From Clostridiaceae bacterium (lineage in GTDB: Bacteria > Bacillota > Clostridia > Acetivibrionales > DTU013), in assembly GCA_012799845.1 (NCBI GenBank), contig JAAZKL010000356.1:1-5132 (forward strand): DNA of 5,132 nt, in the 5' to 3' direction. Position numbers and translations under genes: made by a program. Below the pieces are notes generated by a model. That model did no database searches, was not told the DNA's origin, and worked only from the letters and a program-made list of their open reading frames with translations. Numbering within the stretch: position 1 is the first letter of the stretch; each line of letters opens with the position of its first letter. Shown piece by piece: positions 1-5,085 of this stretch.

Positions 1-195
1 ACATCCTGGGAAATAATGAAGCTGCTGAGTGAGATCAACCACAGGGGTACGACCGTTATTGTCGCAACGCACGAGAAGTCCATCGTTGATGAGATGAAAA
101 AGCGTGTCGTTTCGATCAACAAGGGTTTGATCGTAAGGGATCAGGAGAAAGGACTTTACAGGGATGAAGATAAGAACGCTCAGGTACTTCTTTAA
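1..195 (+). CDS. ftsE: Cell division ATP-binding protein FtsE, 3' end only
   Basis: Frame 1 is open from the window edge to TAA at 193-195 and gives 64 C-terminal residues of an ABC ATPase. The ABC switch (H-loop) histidine is visible in VIVATHEKSIVD, with the His codon at 70-72, followed by the FtsE-like tail MKKRVVSINKGLIVRD. The Walker A, signature and Walker B motifs lie upstream, outside the window. FtsE is the cytoplasmic ATPase of the FtsEX complex, which uses ATP hydrolysis to control peptidoglycan hydrolases outside the membrane. The assignment rests mainly on the ftsX gene that overlaps its last 32 bases, because the fragment alone would only say 'ABC ATPase'. The tail past the H-loop is short, as expected for FtsE, with no extra domain. 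Confidence 0.93.
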   Translation, partial: TSWEIMKLLSEINHRGTTVIVATHEKSIVDEMKKRVVSINKGLIVRDQEKGLYRDEDKNAQVLL

Positions 196-1063
196 GGAAG
201 GTTTTATAAATTCATACAGGAACAAGCTGATGTCGCTGGCTTCGGTCCTCATAGTGATCGCGTCGCTCATCATATTCGGGATATTTGTGCTGATAACTCT
301 CAATATGCAGCACAACATAAGCATATGGAAGGAGCAGCCGCAACTGCAGGCGTTTTGCTATGAGGAACTGGACGAGACACAGATACGACGCGTGGAGGAC
401 GTCATCAAGACCGACAACAGGATCCTGGCTTATGAGAAGGTCGACAAGGAGCAGGCGCTCCAGAAAATGCGGCAGAAGCTTGATAAGGACGCGGCCATAC
501 TGGACGGATACGGGGCGGACATATTCCCCGTGTCGTTCATAATACGGCTGAAGGATGTGAGCTACAGCGACGAGGTCGTAAAGGACCTCGAGAAGATAAC
601 CGGCATTGAAAAGGTGAGCTATTCGCAGGATACCGTGGAGATGATCACGAGGATTTCCCACTGGTTCAGCCTTGGGAGCAGCCTGATGATAATAATCTTC
701 CTGGTCGTGGCGGTCTTCATTATAGCGAATACCATAAAGCTGACCGTATTTGCACGGCGCCGGGAAATAAATATAATGAAATACATCGGTGCAACAGATT
801 GGTTTATACGCTGGCCTTTTGTTGTAGAAGGTGTTATAATAAGTATTACGGGAGCGATATTGGCATTTATTGTATCTGCTTACGGATACAAGGCGATAGT
901 GGACAAATTTGCGCAGGATGCGTTTTTTGAGAATTCGAAGCTTTTGAGCTTGCTGAGCATCGAGAGCGTGTGGACCAGGATAGCGATATCATACGCGGTG
1001 ATAGCAGTTGTCGTAGGGATGTTGGGAAGCTTTCTTTCGATACGCAGGCATTTGAAGGTTTGA
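164..1063 (+). CDS. ftsX: Cell division protein FtsX (permease-like subunit)
   Basis: This 299-residue protein is a normal length for FtsX. It has a short basic cytoplasmic N-terminus (MKIRTLRYFFKEG), a first membrane helix at about 24-48, and an extracytoplasmic domain of about 120 residues (49-168). Three more helices follow at about 171-195, 219-240 and 272-295. The segment after helix 2, with ARRREINIMKYIGATDWFI (197-215), is the conserved FtsX/MacB-type cytoplasmic motif that contacts the ATPase. FtsX passes the ATP-driven movement of FtsE to a murein hydrolase through its outer domain. The ATG lies inside ftsE, with AGGAG at 143-147 and AAAGGA at 148-153 as candidate ribosome binding sites, so translational coupling with ftsE is likely. 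The likely partner hydrolase is the next gene downstream. No truncation or missing segment is visible. Confidence 0.95.
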   Translation: MKIRTLRYFFKEGFINSYRNKLMSLASVLIVIASLIIFGIFVLITLNMQHNISIWKEQPQLQAFCYEELDETQIRRVEDVIKTDNRILAYEKVDKEQALQKMRQKLDKDAAILDGYGADIFPVSFIIRLKDVSYSDEVVKDLEKITGIEKVSYSQDTVEMITRISHWFSLGSSLMIIIFLVVAVFIIANTIKLTVFARRREINIMKYIGATDWFIRWPFVVEGVIISITGAILAFIVSAYGYKAIVDKFAQDAFFENSKLLSLLSIESVWTRIAISYAVIAVVVGMLGSFLSIRRHLKV

Positions 1064-1084
1064 CAGGACATAACGGGGGCCAAA

Positions 1085-1139
1085 ACGGGCATCCCTCCGC
1101 ACCGGGCGGTTCAGTGCCCGGCACAGGGAAAATGCCCGT
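1085..1139 (+). repeat. Composite inverted repeat / hairpin between ftsX and the M23 peptidase gene
   Basis: Three nested pairs of arms fold into one long hairpin. The outer arms are ACGGGCAT (1085-1092) with ATGCCCGT (1132-1139). The middle arms are CCCT (1093-1096) with AGGG (1125-1128). The inner arms are CCGGGC (1102-1107) with GCCCGG (1116-1121), around the loop GGTTCAGT. That is 18 Watson-Crick pairs with small internal bulges. Only CTTATAG follows, so there is no real U-tract and this is not a convincing intrinsic terminator. It could be an mRNA processing or stability element, a partial attenuator that lowers hydrolase output relative to ftsEX, or a copy of a dispersed palindromic repeat. 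Confidence 0.7.
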
Positions 1140-1169
1140 CTTATAGAACTGACTGCCATATTTATACAT

Positions 1170-1174
1170 GGAGG
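1170..1174 (+). promoter_or_regulatory. Ribosome binding site for the M23 peptidase gene
   Basis: GGAGG lies 9 bases before the GTG at 1184 and 15 bases before the in-frame ATG at 1190. The spacing favours GTG as the start, which adds only Met-Arg before MKKFTIVV. Both starts leave the signal peptide intact. Confidence 0.6.
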
Positions 1175-1183
1175 ACAGGATAA

Positions 1184-2320
1184 GTGAGGATGAAAAAATT
1201 TACGATCGTGGTTCTGCTAATTGCGCTTACGTTTTCTGCCATGCTTCCTGTAATGGCCGATGAGCTGACAGACGCAAAGAACAAAAAGACACGGGCGGAC
1301 AACCGGATAGCAGATCTGAAGAAAAAGCAGCAGGTGGAATTGGCGGAAAAAGCACGGCTGGAAAAGGAAAAGGAAGAACTCACGAAGCAGCAGAACGAAG
1401 AAACAAATGCCATCGAAGAACTGGAAAAACAAATTGCCGAAGCAAAGGAACATCTGAGACAAACCGAGCTTGCGCTGGCGCAGGCGACATCTGAATACAA
1501 CAGGATGAATGAGTTGGTGAAGACTCGTCTTCGTGTCATGTACAAAAACTCTGAAACGACGATTCTGGACACCCTTCTCTCATCAGGCAGCGTTGTCGAG
1601 TTTTATGAGAGACTGCATTACATGCAGGTGATATCCGAGAATGACAACAGGCTGATGCACCAACTGGAGGAAGCCAGGCAGGACGTCGAACTCAAAAAGA
1701 AGATGCAGGAACAGGCCAAGGATCTCCTTGAGCAGAAGCTGGAAGAGAGAGCGGAACGGTTGGAGCAGATAAGGAACTCCAGGGCAGAGGTCGAAGGCGA
1801 GATATCGAGAAGCAAGAAAGCACTGGCGGATCTTGAAAAAGAGATAGACAGATGGATCGAGGAGTCAAACAAGCTGGCCAGCCAGATCAAGACCCTGTCA
1901 ACCAAGAAGAAGTATGTCGGCGGTTCTATGACATGGCCGGTCCCAAGCTCTCAAAGGGTTACATCGACATTCGGGATGAGAAAGCATCCGATCCTTAGAA
2001 AGACCAAGATGCACACCGGTGTCGACATAGCAGCGGATAAAGGCGCGTCCATAGTCGCAGCCAACAGCGGCACCGTTATAATGGCCCATTACGATAAGAC
2101 CGGCTACGGCAATATGGTAGTCATCGACCACGGCGGCGGGATCACCACCCTGTATGCACATGCCAGCAAATTGCTCGTCAAGGTCGGGGACAAAGTAAAA
2201 GCCGGACAGACCATAGCAAAGGTCGGGAGTACCGGCCTGTCCACGGGAAACCACCTGCACTTTGAAGTCAGGGTCAACGGTGATCCGAAGGATCCGATGA
2301 AGGGATACCTGAGCAAGTAA
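1184..2320 (+). CDS. Secreted coiled-coil M23 (LytM-type) peptidoglycan endopeptidase, probable FtsEX-controlled hydrolase
   Basis: A signal peptide runs from residue 1 to about 25, with probable cleavage after VMA. A long charged coiled coil follows at about 26-115. Next comes an LRVMYKN..LLSSGSVVEFYERL segment (116-144), typical of CwlO/PcsB-like N-domains, then a second coiled coil at about 150-240. The C-terminal M23 domain spans about 250-376. The zinc ligands are present: H277 and D281 in HTGVD, and H359 in NHLHFE. The active-site histidines H326 (LYAHAS) and H357 are present too. M23 enzymes cut peptide cross-links in peptidoglycan. The layout matches EnvC of Gram-negatives, but EnvC has a degenerate active site and only activates amidases, while this one looks catalytically competent. 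The position directly after ftsEX suggests that FtsX binds the coiled coil to release autoinhibition, which is inferred. The start is GTG at 1184, or possibly ATG at 1190. Confidence 0.92.
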   Translation: MRMKKFTIVVLLIALTFSAMLPVMADELTDAKNKKTRADNRIADLKKKQQVELAEKARLEKEKEELTKQQNEETNAIEELEKQIAEAKEHLRQTELALAQATSEYNRMNELVKTRLRVMYKNSETTILDTLLSSGSVVEFYERLHYMQVISENDNRLMHQLEEARQDVELKKKMQEQAKDLLEQKLEERAERLEQIRNSRAEVEGEISRSKKALADLEKEIDRWIEESNKLASQIKTLSTKKKYVGGSMTWPVPSSQRVTSTFGMRKHPILRKTKMHTGVDIAADKGASIVAANSGTVIMAHYDKTGYGNMVVIDHGGGITTLYAHASKLLVKVGDKVKAGQTIAKVGSTGLSTGNHLHFEVRVNGDPKDPMKGYLSK

Positions 2321-2356
2321 TATAGTCAAGTGAACAACAGAACAGGATCAGTAAAC

Positions 2357-2387
2357 AAGCCCGGTTGAAAAACCGGGTTTATTTGTT
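2357..2387 (+). terminator. Rho-independent terminator after the ftsEX-M23 operon
   Basis: The stem CCCGGTT (2360-2366) pairs with AACCGGG (2371-2377) around a GAAA tetraloop. It extends by one G-U and two A-T pairs to 2357 and 2380. The T-rich run TTTATTTGTT follows at 2378-2387. It starts 36 bases past the peptidase stop codon and separates the ftsEX-M23 unit from the ctp gene. Confidence 0.9.
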
Positions 2388-2405
2388 CCCGGGGCCGCAT
2401 AAGAT

Positions 2406-2437
2406 ATATGGAACCATCTTTATATGGGATCATCTTT
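2406..2437 (+). repeat. Tandem 16-base direct repeat upstream of the S41 protease gene
   Basis: ATATGGAACCATCTTT (2406-2421) is followed with no gap by ATATGGGATCATCTTT (2422-2437), and 14 of 16 bases are identical. The first unit contains the small inverted repeat ATGG-AA-CCAT. The reverse complement of the leading hexamer, CCATAT, recurs at 2452-2457. The block lies between the terminator and the ribosome binding site of the protease gene, where an operator would be expected. The role is inferred from position only. Confidence 0.6.
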
Positions 2438-2484
2438 TATACAGACCGAAACCATATAAGACCGGAATTAATTTGCATACCGGC

Positions 2485-2490
2485 GAGGAG
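2485..2490 (+). promoter_or_regulatory. Ribosome binding site fixing the start of the S41 protease
   Basis: GAGGAG lies 7 bases before the ATG at 2498. The frame is open back to an ATG at 2408, but that upstream start has no ribosome binding site and would put 30 unrelated residues before the signal anchor. The ATG at 2498 is therefore preferred. Confidence 0.85.
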
Positions 2491-2497
2491 TGTTAAT

Positions 2498-3721
2498 ATG
2501 CGCAGGCTTTTTTCGATACGGCAGGTCGCTGTGATCGTCGCTGTGACACTGGCCGTTTCCGTCAGTGCGACCGCTTTTGCTTTTTATTACTACCATGCGG
2601 CGCAGAACAGGTACATGATCAGCTTTGACGCGGAAACGGTGGACTATGAGAATGTGGTCAAATTCAACCGTGTTATGGATATCCTGAAAAATGATTTTTA
2701 CCGGAAGGTCGATGAAAACAAAATGCTCGAAGGAGCTATAAACGGCCTGGCGGAATCGCTCGGCGACCCGTATACGGTGTACTTCGACAAAAACCAGATG
2801 AATGCCTTTCTTGAAAAGTCAAGGGGCAGCTATGTCGGTATCGGGGTCACGGTCAGTGTAGATGATGACGGCCTGCTGACCGTTATCGAACCGATGGACG
2901 GTTCGCCTGCGATGGAAGCGGGCATGAAGCAGGGCGACAAGATAGTGAAGGTGGACGGGAAGGATGTGACGTCCATCAGCGATGAAAACATGATCATAAG
3001 CATGATAAAAGGGACTGAAAACACCCGGGTGAACCTCACGGTATACAGGCCTTCGGAGGACAGGTATGTCCAGTTCGAAATAAAGCGTAAACGCATCAGG
3101 GCGTCGAATATAAAGAGCGAGATACTGGACGGGAATATCGGGTACATAAGGATAGTCATGTTCGACAGCGAGATAGCCAGGTATTTCAGGAACGACCTCA
3201 ATAACATGCTTAATAAAGGGATCAAGGGGCTTATCATCGACCTGAGGGACAATCCGGGCGGGTCCTTCGAACAGGTCGTGGAAATAGCCGACAGCCTGCT
3301 GCCTGCCGGCACCATAGTTTATACCGAGGACAGGGATGGCAGGAAGGAATACAGGTATTCCAACAGGGCGCACACCGATCTGCCCCTGGCGATCCTGATC
3401 AACGGCAACAGTGCAAGCGCTTCTGAAATACTTGCCGGCTCCGTCAGGAACCATGGAAGGGGGATACTTGTCGGCACAAGGACATTCGGCAAGGGACTGG
3501 TCCAGGAACTGAAGCTCCTGGGGGACGGTTCCGGACTAAAGGTCACCATCTCCCGGTATTTCACACCTTCAGGAGTATGCATCCAGGATACCGGCATCAA
3601 GCCGGACATAGAAGTGGGTGTATTCGATGAATACAAGAACCATCCTGTTTCACAGATCCCAAGGGACAGGGACATCCAGCTCAAATCCGCGATCGAAGCG
3701 CTCCTTGGTGAAATTGAGTAA
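2498..3721 (+). CDS. Carboxy-terminal processing protease, S41 family (CtpA/CtpB type)
   Basis: From the ATG at 2498 the protein has 407 residues, a usual length for Gram-positive Ctp enzymes. An uncleaved signal anchor (about 8-30) holds it in the membrane with the rest outside. An N-terminal helical segment (about 50-110, with GLAESLGDPYTVYFD) leads into a PDZ domain (about 113-198, with VGIGV and GMKQGDKIVKVDG). The S41 core then includes LRDNPGG (249-255). By alignment to E. coli Tsp, the catalytic triad is S307 (in SASASE), K332 (in FGKG) and Q336, with the 25-residue Ser-Lys spacing of the family. In B. subtilis the paralogue CtpB lies beside ftsEX and takes part in the sigma-K checkpoint during sporulation. 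That makes CtpB a reasonable guess here, although a general envelope protease cannot be excluded. It follows a terminator, so it should have its own promoter, but no strong vegetative one is visible. Confidence 0.94.
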   Translation: MRRLFSIRQVAVIVAVTLAVSVSATAFAFYYYHAAQNRYMISFDAETVDYENVVKFNRVMDILKNDFYRKVDENKMLEGAINGLAESLGDPYTVYFDKNQMNAFLEKSRGSYVGIGVTVSVDDDGLLTVIEPMDGSPAMEAGMKQGDKIVKVDGKDVTSISDENMIISMIKGTENTRVNLTVYRPSEDRYVQFEIKRKRIRASNIKSEILDGNIGYIRIVMFDSEIARYFRNDLNNMLNKGIKGLIIDLRDNPGGSFEQVVEIADSLLPAGTIVYTEDRDGRKEYRYSNRAHTDLPLAILINGNSASASEILAGSVRNHGRGILVGTRTFGKGLVQELKLLGDGSGLKVTISRYFTPSGVCIQDTGIKPDIEVGVFDEYKNHPVSQIPRDRDIQLKSAIEALLGEIE

Positions 3722-3726
3722 AAATA

Positions 3727-3756
3727 TGTATAAAAGGTTATATTCTCCACAAAATA
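3727..3756 (+). promoter_or_regulatory. Candidate sigma-G (forespore) promoter of the spore protein gene
   Basis: TGTATA (3727-3732) fits the -35 consensus TGHATA exactly. CAAAATA (3750-3756) fits the -10 consensus CATWMTA with one mismatch. The spacer is 17 bases. Transcription would begin near 3763, about 30 bases before the start codon. Alpha/beta-type SASP genes are classically transcribed by sigma-G, so position and gene type agree. The consensus is recalled from B. subtilis, and the region is AT-rich, which raises the chance of a fortuitous match. Confidence 0.55.
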
Positions 3757-3794
3757 TAAAGGGTAATGCAACTAACGGACTAAGAGGTGTGGAG

Positions 3795-3968
3795 ATGAAT
3801 AAAAAAACGGATCCCAACGATAAGCTGAAACTGGAGATCGCCAGTGAACTGGGGCTCAGGGAGAAAGTCATGAAGTATGGATGGAAGAGCCTCTCTGCCA
3901 AGGAAACGGGGAGGATCGGCGGTTTGGTTTCAAAAAGAAGAAAGGCGCTTGAGAAGACGGATCGATAG
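3795..3968 (+). CDS. Small acid-soluble spore protein, alpha/beta type (short, divergent)
   Basis: This is a 57-residue protein. KLEIASELG (12-20) matches the conserved germination-protease site of alpha/beta SASPs, where GPR would cut between E14 and I15. SAKETGRIGGLVSKR (34-48) aligns with the second conserved block (TSRxNGSVGGxxxKR) of the DNA-binding helix-turn-helix region. Such proteins coat DNA in the dormant spore, protect it from UV and chemical damage, and are degraded at germination to supply amino acids. The start is chosen at ATG 3795 because AGAGGTG (3783-3789) sits just upstream. The frame stays open further upstream, but only by overlapping the protease gene. It is slightly shorter than the usual 60-75 residues and ends in a basic tail (RRKALEKTDR), not the common hydrophobic C-terminal helix. 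It lies 73 bases after ctp, with no terminator between. Confidence 0.85.
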   Translation: MNKKTDPNDKLKLEIASELGLREKVMKYGWKSLSAKETGRIGGLVSKRRKALEKTDR

Positions 3969-3993
3969 CCGGTGCCGGGGCATGTGCAGCATT

Positions 3994-4016
3994 GCCGCAT
4001 TCCATGCGGCTTTTTT
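3994..4016 (+). terminator. Rho-independent terminator after the spore protein gene
   Basis: GCCGCAT (3994-4000) pairs with ATGCGGC (4004-4010) around a 3-base TCC loop, followed immediately by six T residues (4011-4016). CAGCA (3987-3991) and TGCTG (4016-4020) could extend the fold. It lies 25 bases after the stop codon. Confidence 0.92.
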
Positions 4017-4030
4017 GCTGTGCTTTTTTG

Positions 4031-4039
4031 TGGTATCAT
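4031..4039 (+). promoter_or_regulatory. Candidate extended -10 promoter for the methyltransferase gene
   Basis: TGG-TATCAT is a TGn extended -10 element with four of six matches to TATAAT. The only -35-like sequence at suitable spacing is the T-run of the preceding terminator, so the call is weak. It would give a leader of roughly 90 bases. Confidence 0.35.
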
Positions 4040-4040
4040 T

Positions 4041-4110
4041 TACGGATGGATATCAGGCTTTTAGGATACCAGGCTTTCCCGTGGGAGCATCAGGGGCTTT
4101 CATACGGATG
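4041..4110 (+). repeat. Short direct repeats in the leader of the methyltransferase gene
   Basis: Two adjacent 16-base units, 4049-4064 and 4065-4080, share 12 of 16 positions, including a perfect CAGGCTTT. A looser third copy, CAGGGGCTTT, is at 4091-4100. TACGGATG occurs at both edges, at 4041-4048 and 4103-4110. I recognise no known riboswitch or leader-peptide pattern. Confidence 0.45.
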
Positions 4111-4134
4111 TAGCTATTGCGTCAGTAAAGCGGG

Positions 4135-4884
4135 GTGGAGGAGATTTACGGTGATTTTGCGTATTATTACGACAGGCTCATGAGAGATGTGGATTATTCC
4201 ATGTGGGCCGATTATGTGGCGGACATTTTTGACCGGCACGGATGCAGTCCGGAACTGGTGGCGGATCTCGGCTGCGGTACCGGGAGCTTCTGCCTGGAGA
4301 TGGCCCAAAGGGGTTATGATATGACAGGGATCGACGTTTCTGCGGAAATGCTGAGTGTTGCAAAGCAAAAGGCTGACAGCGCAAATGCCGGCATCCTGTT
4401 CCTGAACCAGGACATGTCTTCATTTGAACTCTACGGCACAATGGATGCCATTACATGCCTTATGGACAGTATAAACTACATTACATACAAAAATGACCTG
4501 AAGCGGCTGTTCAGGCTTGTGCACAACTATCTGAACCCCGGGGGGATCTTCGTTTTCGATATCAATTCGCCTTATAAGTTCGAAAATGCCCTTTCATCCA
4601 ATGTTTTCTGCGAGACTTCCGAGGATGTGTCATATATCTGGCAGAACAGCTTTGACAAGCGTTCGGGGCTGTGCAGGTTCGACCTCACATTTTTCGTGAA
4701 GGAAGGGAAATATTACAGGAGGTTCGATGAGATCCATTATGAAAGAAGCTATGGGACCGATGAACTGGGCCGGATGCTGCAGGGCGCCGGACTGGCCGTG
4801 CAGGGCATATATGACGCGTTCGCATTCAAAAAGCCCGGTCCGCGATCAGAGAGGATATTCTTCGCATGTGCGAAGCAGGAATAA
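4135..4884 (+). CDS. Class I SAM-dependent methyltransferase, YqeM-like
   Basis: This 249-residue protein has the Rossmann-fold motifs of class I methyltransferases. Motif I is VADLGCGTG (42-50), the SAM-ribose acidic residue is D67 in GIDVS, the motif III region is NQDMSSF (91-97), and LNPGGIFVFDINS (133-145) forms strand 5. The N-terminus FAYYYDRLMRDVDYSMWADY (8-27) is typical of B. subtilis YqeM-like proteins. Their substrate is not established, so neither a target nor a symbol is given. The GTG at 4135 is the only start after the in-frame stop at 4126-4128 that keeps the conserved FAxxYD segment. It is poorly served by a ribosome binding site: only AAAGCGGGG precedes it, while GGAGGAG falls inside codons 1-3. 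The gene follows a terminator and is probably a separate transcription unit. Confidence 0.9.
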   Translation: MEEIYGDFAYYYDRLMRDVDYSMWADYVADIFDRHGCSPELVADLGCGTGSFCLEMAQRGYDMTGIDVSAEMLSVAKQKADSANAGILFLNQDMSSFELYGTMDAITCLMDSINYITYKNDLKRLFRLVHNYLNPGGIFVFDINSPYKFENALSSNVFCETSEDVSYIWQNSFDKRSGLCRFDLTFFVKEGKYYRRFDEIHYERSYGTDELGRMLQGAGLAVQGIYDAFAFKKPGPRSERIFFACAKQE

Positions 4885-4922
4885 TATTTCTTGTCGGATA
4901 TTGTATAAAATACTGGGATTCA

Positions 4923-4971
4923 GGCAAATATATAATTGCCGGATGTTTATGGTAAACGTCGAAAAACGGCG
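4923..4971 (+). repeat. Small hairpins in the methyltransferase-csp spacer
   Basis: GGCAA (4923-4927) can pair with TTGCC (4936-4940). GATGTTTA (4942-4949) can pair with TAAACGTC (4953-4960), eight pairs with one G-U, around a TGG loop. CGTCG (4957-4961) can pair with CGGCG (4967-4971) around AAAAA and would compete with the second stem. None is followed by a T-run, so no intrinsic terminator is called here. I see no gene in the 201-base spacer 4885-5085. Confidence 0.4.
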
Positions 4972-4989
4972 ATTATGTAGTCTATTTGA

Positions 4990-5019
4990 TTGACAAGCTG
5001 TGAATTGTTGTGCTACACT
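4990..5019 (+). promoter_or_regulatory. Strong sigma-A-type promoter of the cold shock gene
   Basis: The -35 box TTGACA (4990-4995) is a perfect match. The -10 box TACACT (5014-5019) is preceded by TGC, an extended -10 element, with an 18-base spacer. Transcription would start near 5026 and leave a leader of about 60 bases before the csp start codon. Confidence 0.78.
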
Positions 5020-5085
5020 AATTAAGGTTTGGCAAAAAATAAAAACATCGGCTGGACCTAAGTAGAATTCAGGAGGTTTATTGTA

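Noticed and set aside
1060..1065. A TTGACA at the ftsX stop codon as a -35 for the M23 gene
   Set aside because: No -10-like hexamer lies 16-18 bases downstream. The region there is AAAACGGG and the start of the hairpin.
1162..1572. A serine- and phenylalanine-rich reverse-strand open frame of 136 codons
   Set aside because: It is the antisense of the charged coiled-coil coding region. Its low-complexity composition comes from the Lys/Glu codons on the + strand, and it shows no recognisable family.
2408..2497. A 30-codon N-terminal extension of the S41 protease from the ATG at 2408
   Set aside because: It has no ribosome binding site, overlaps the 16-base tandem repeat, and would bury the signal anchor. 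The ATG at 2498 has GAGGAG at the right spacing.
2819..3454. A reverse-strand open frame of 211 codons opposite the protease gene
   Set aside because: It lies wholly within the conserved PDZ and S41 coding sequence and has no recognisable motif, so it is a shadow frame.
3618..3794. A longer spore-protein frame starting inside the protease gene
   Set aside because: The upstream part overlaps the ctp 3' end in another frame and has no SASP similarity. AGAGGTG before the ATG at 3795 marks the real start.
4861..4874. The inverted repeat TTCGCA-TG-TGCGAA at the end of the methyltransferase gene as a terminator
   Set aside because: The stem is short, lies within the coding sequence and is not followed by a T-run.
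4931..4936. A perfect TATAAT as a vegetative promoter in the spacer before csp
   Set aside because: No -35-like sequence is found at 16-18 bases, and the stronger TTGACA / TGC-TACACT promoter lies nearer the gene.
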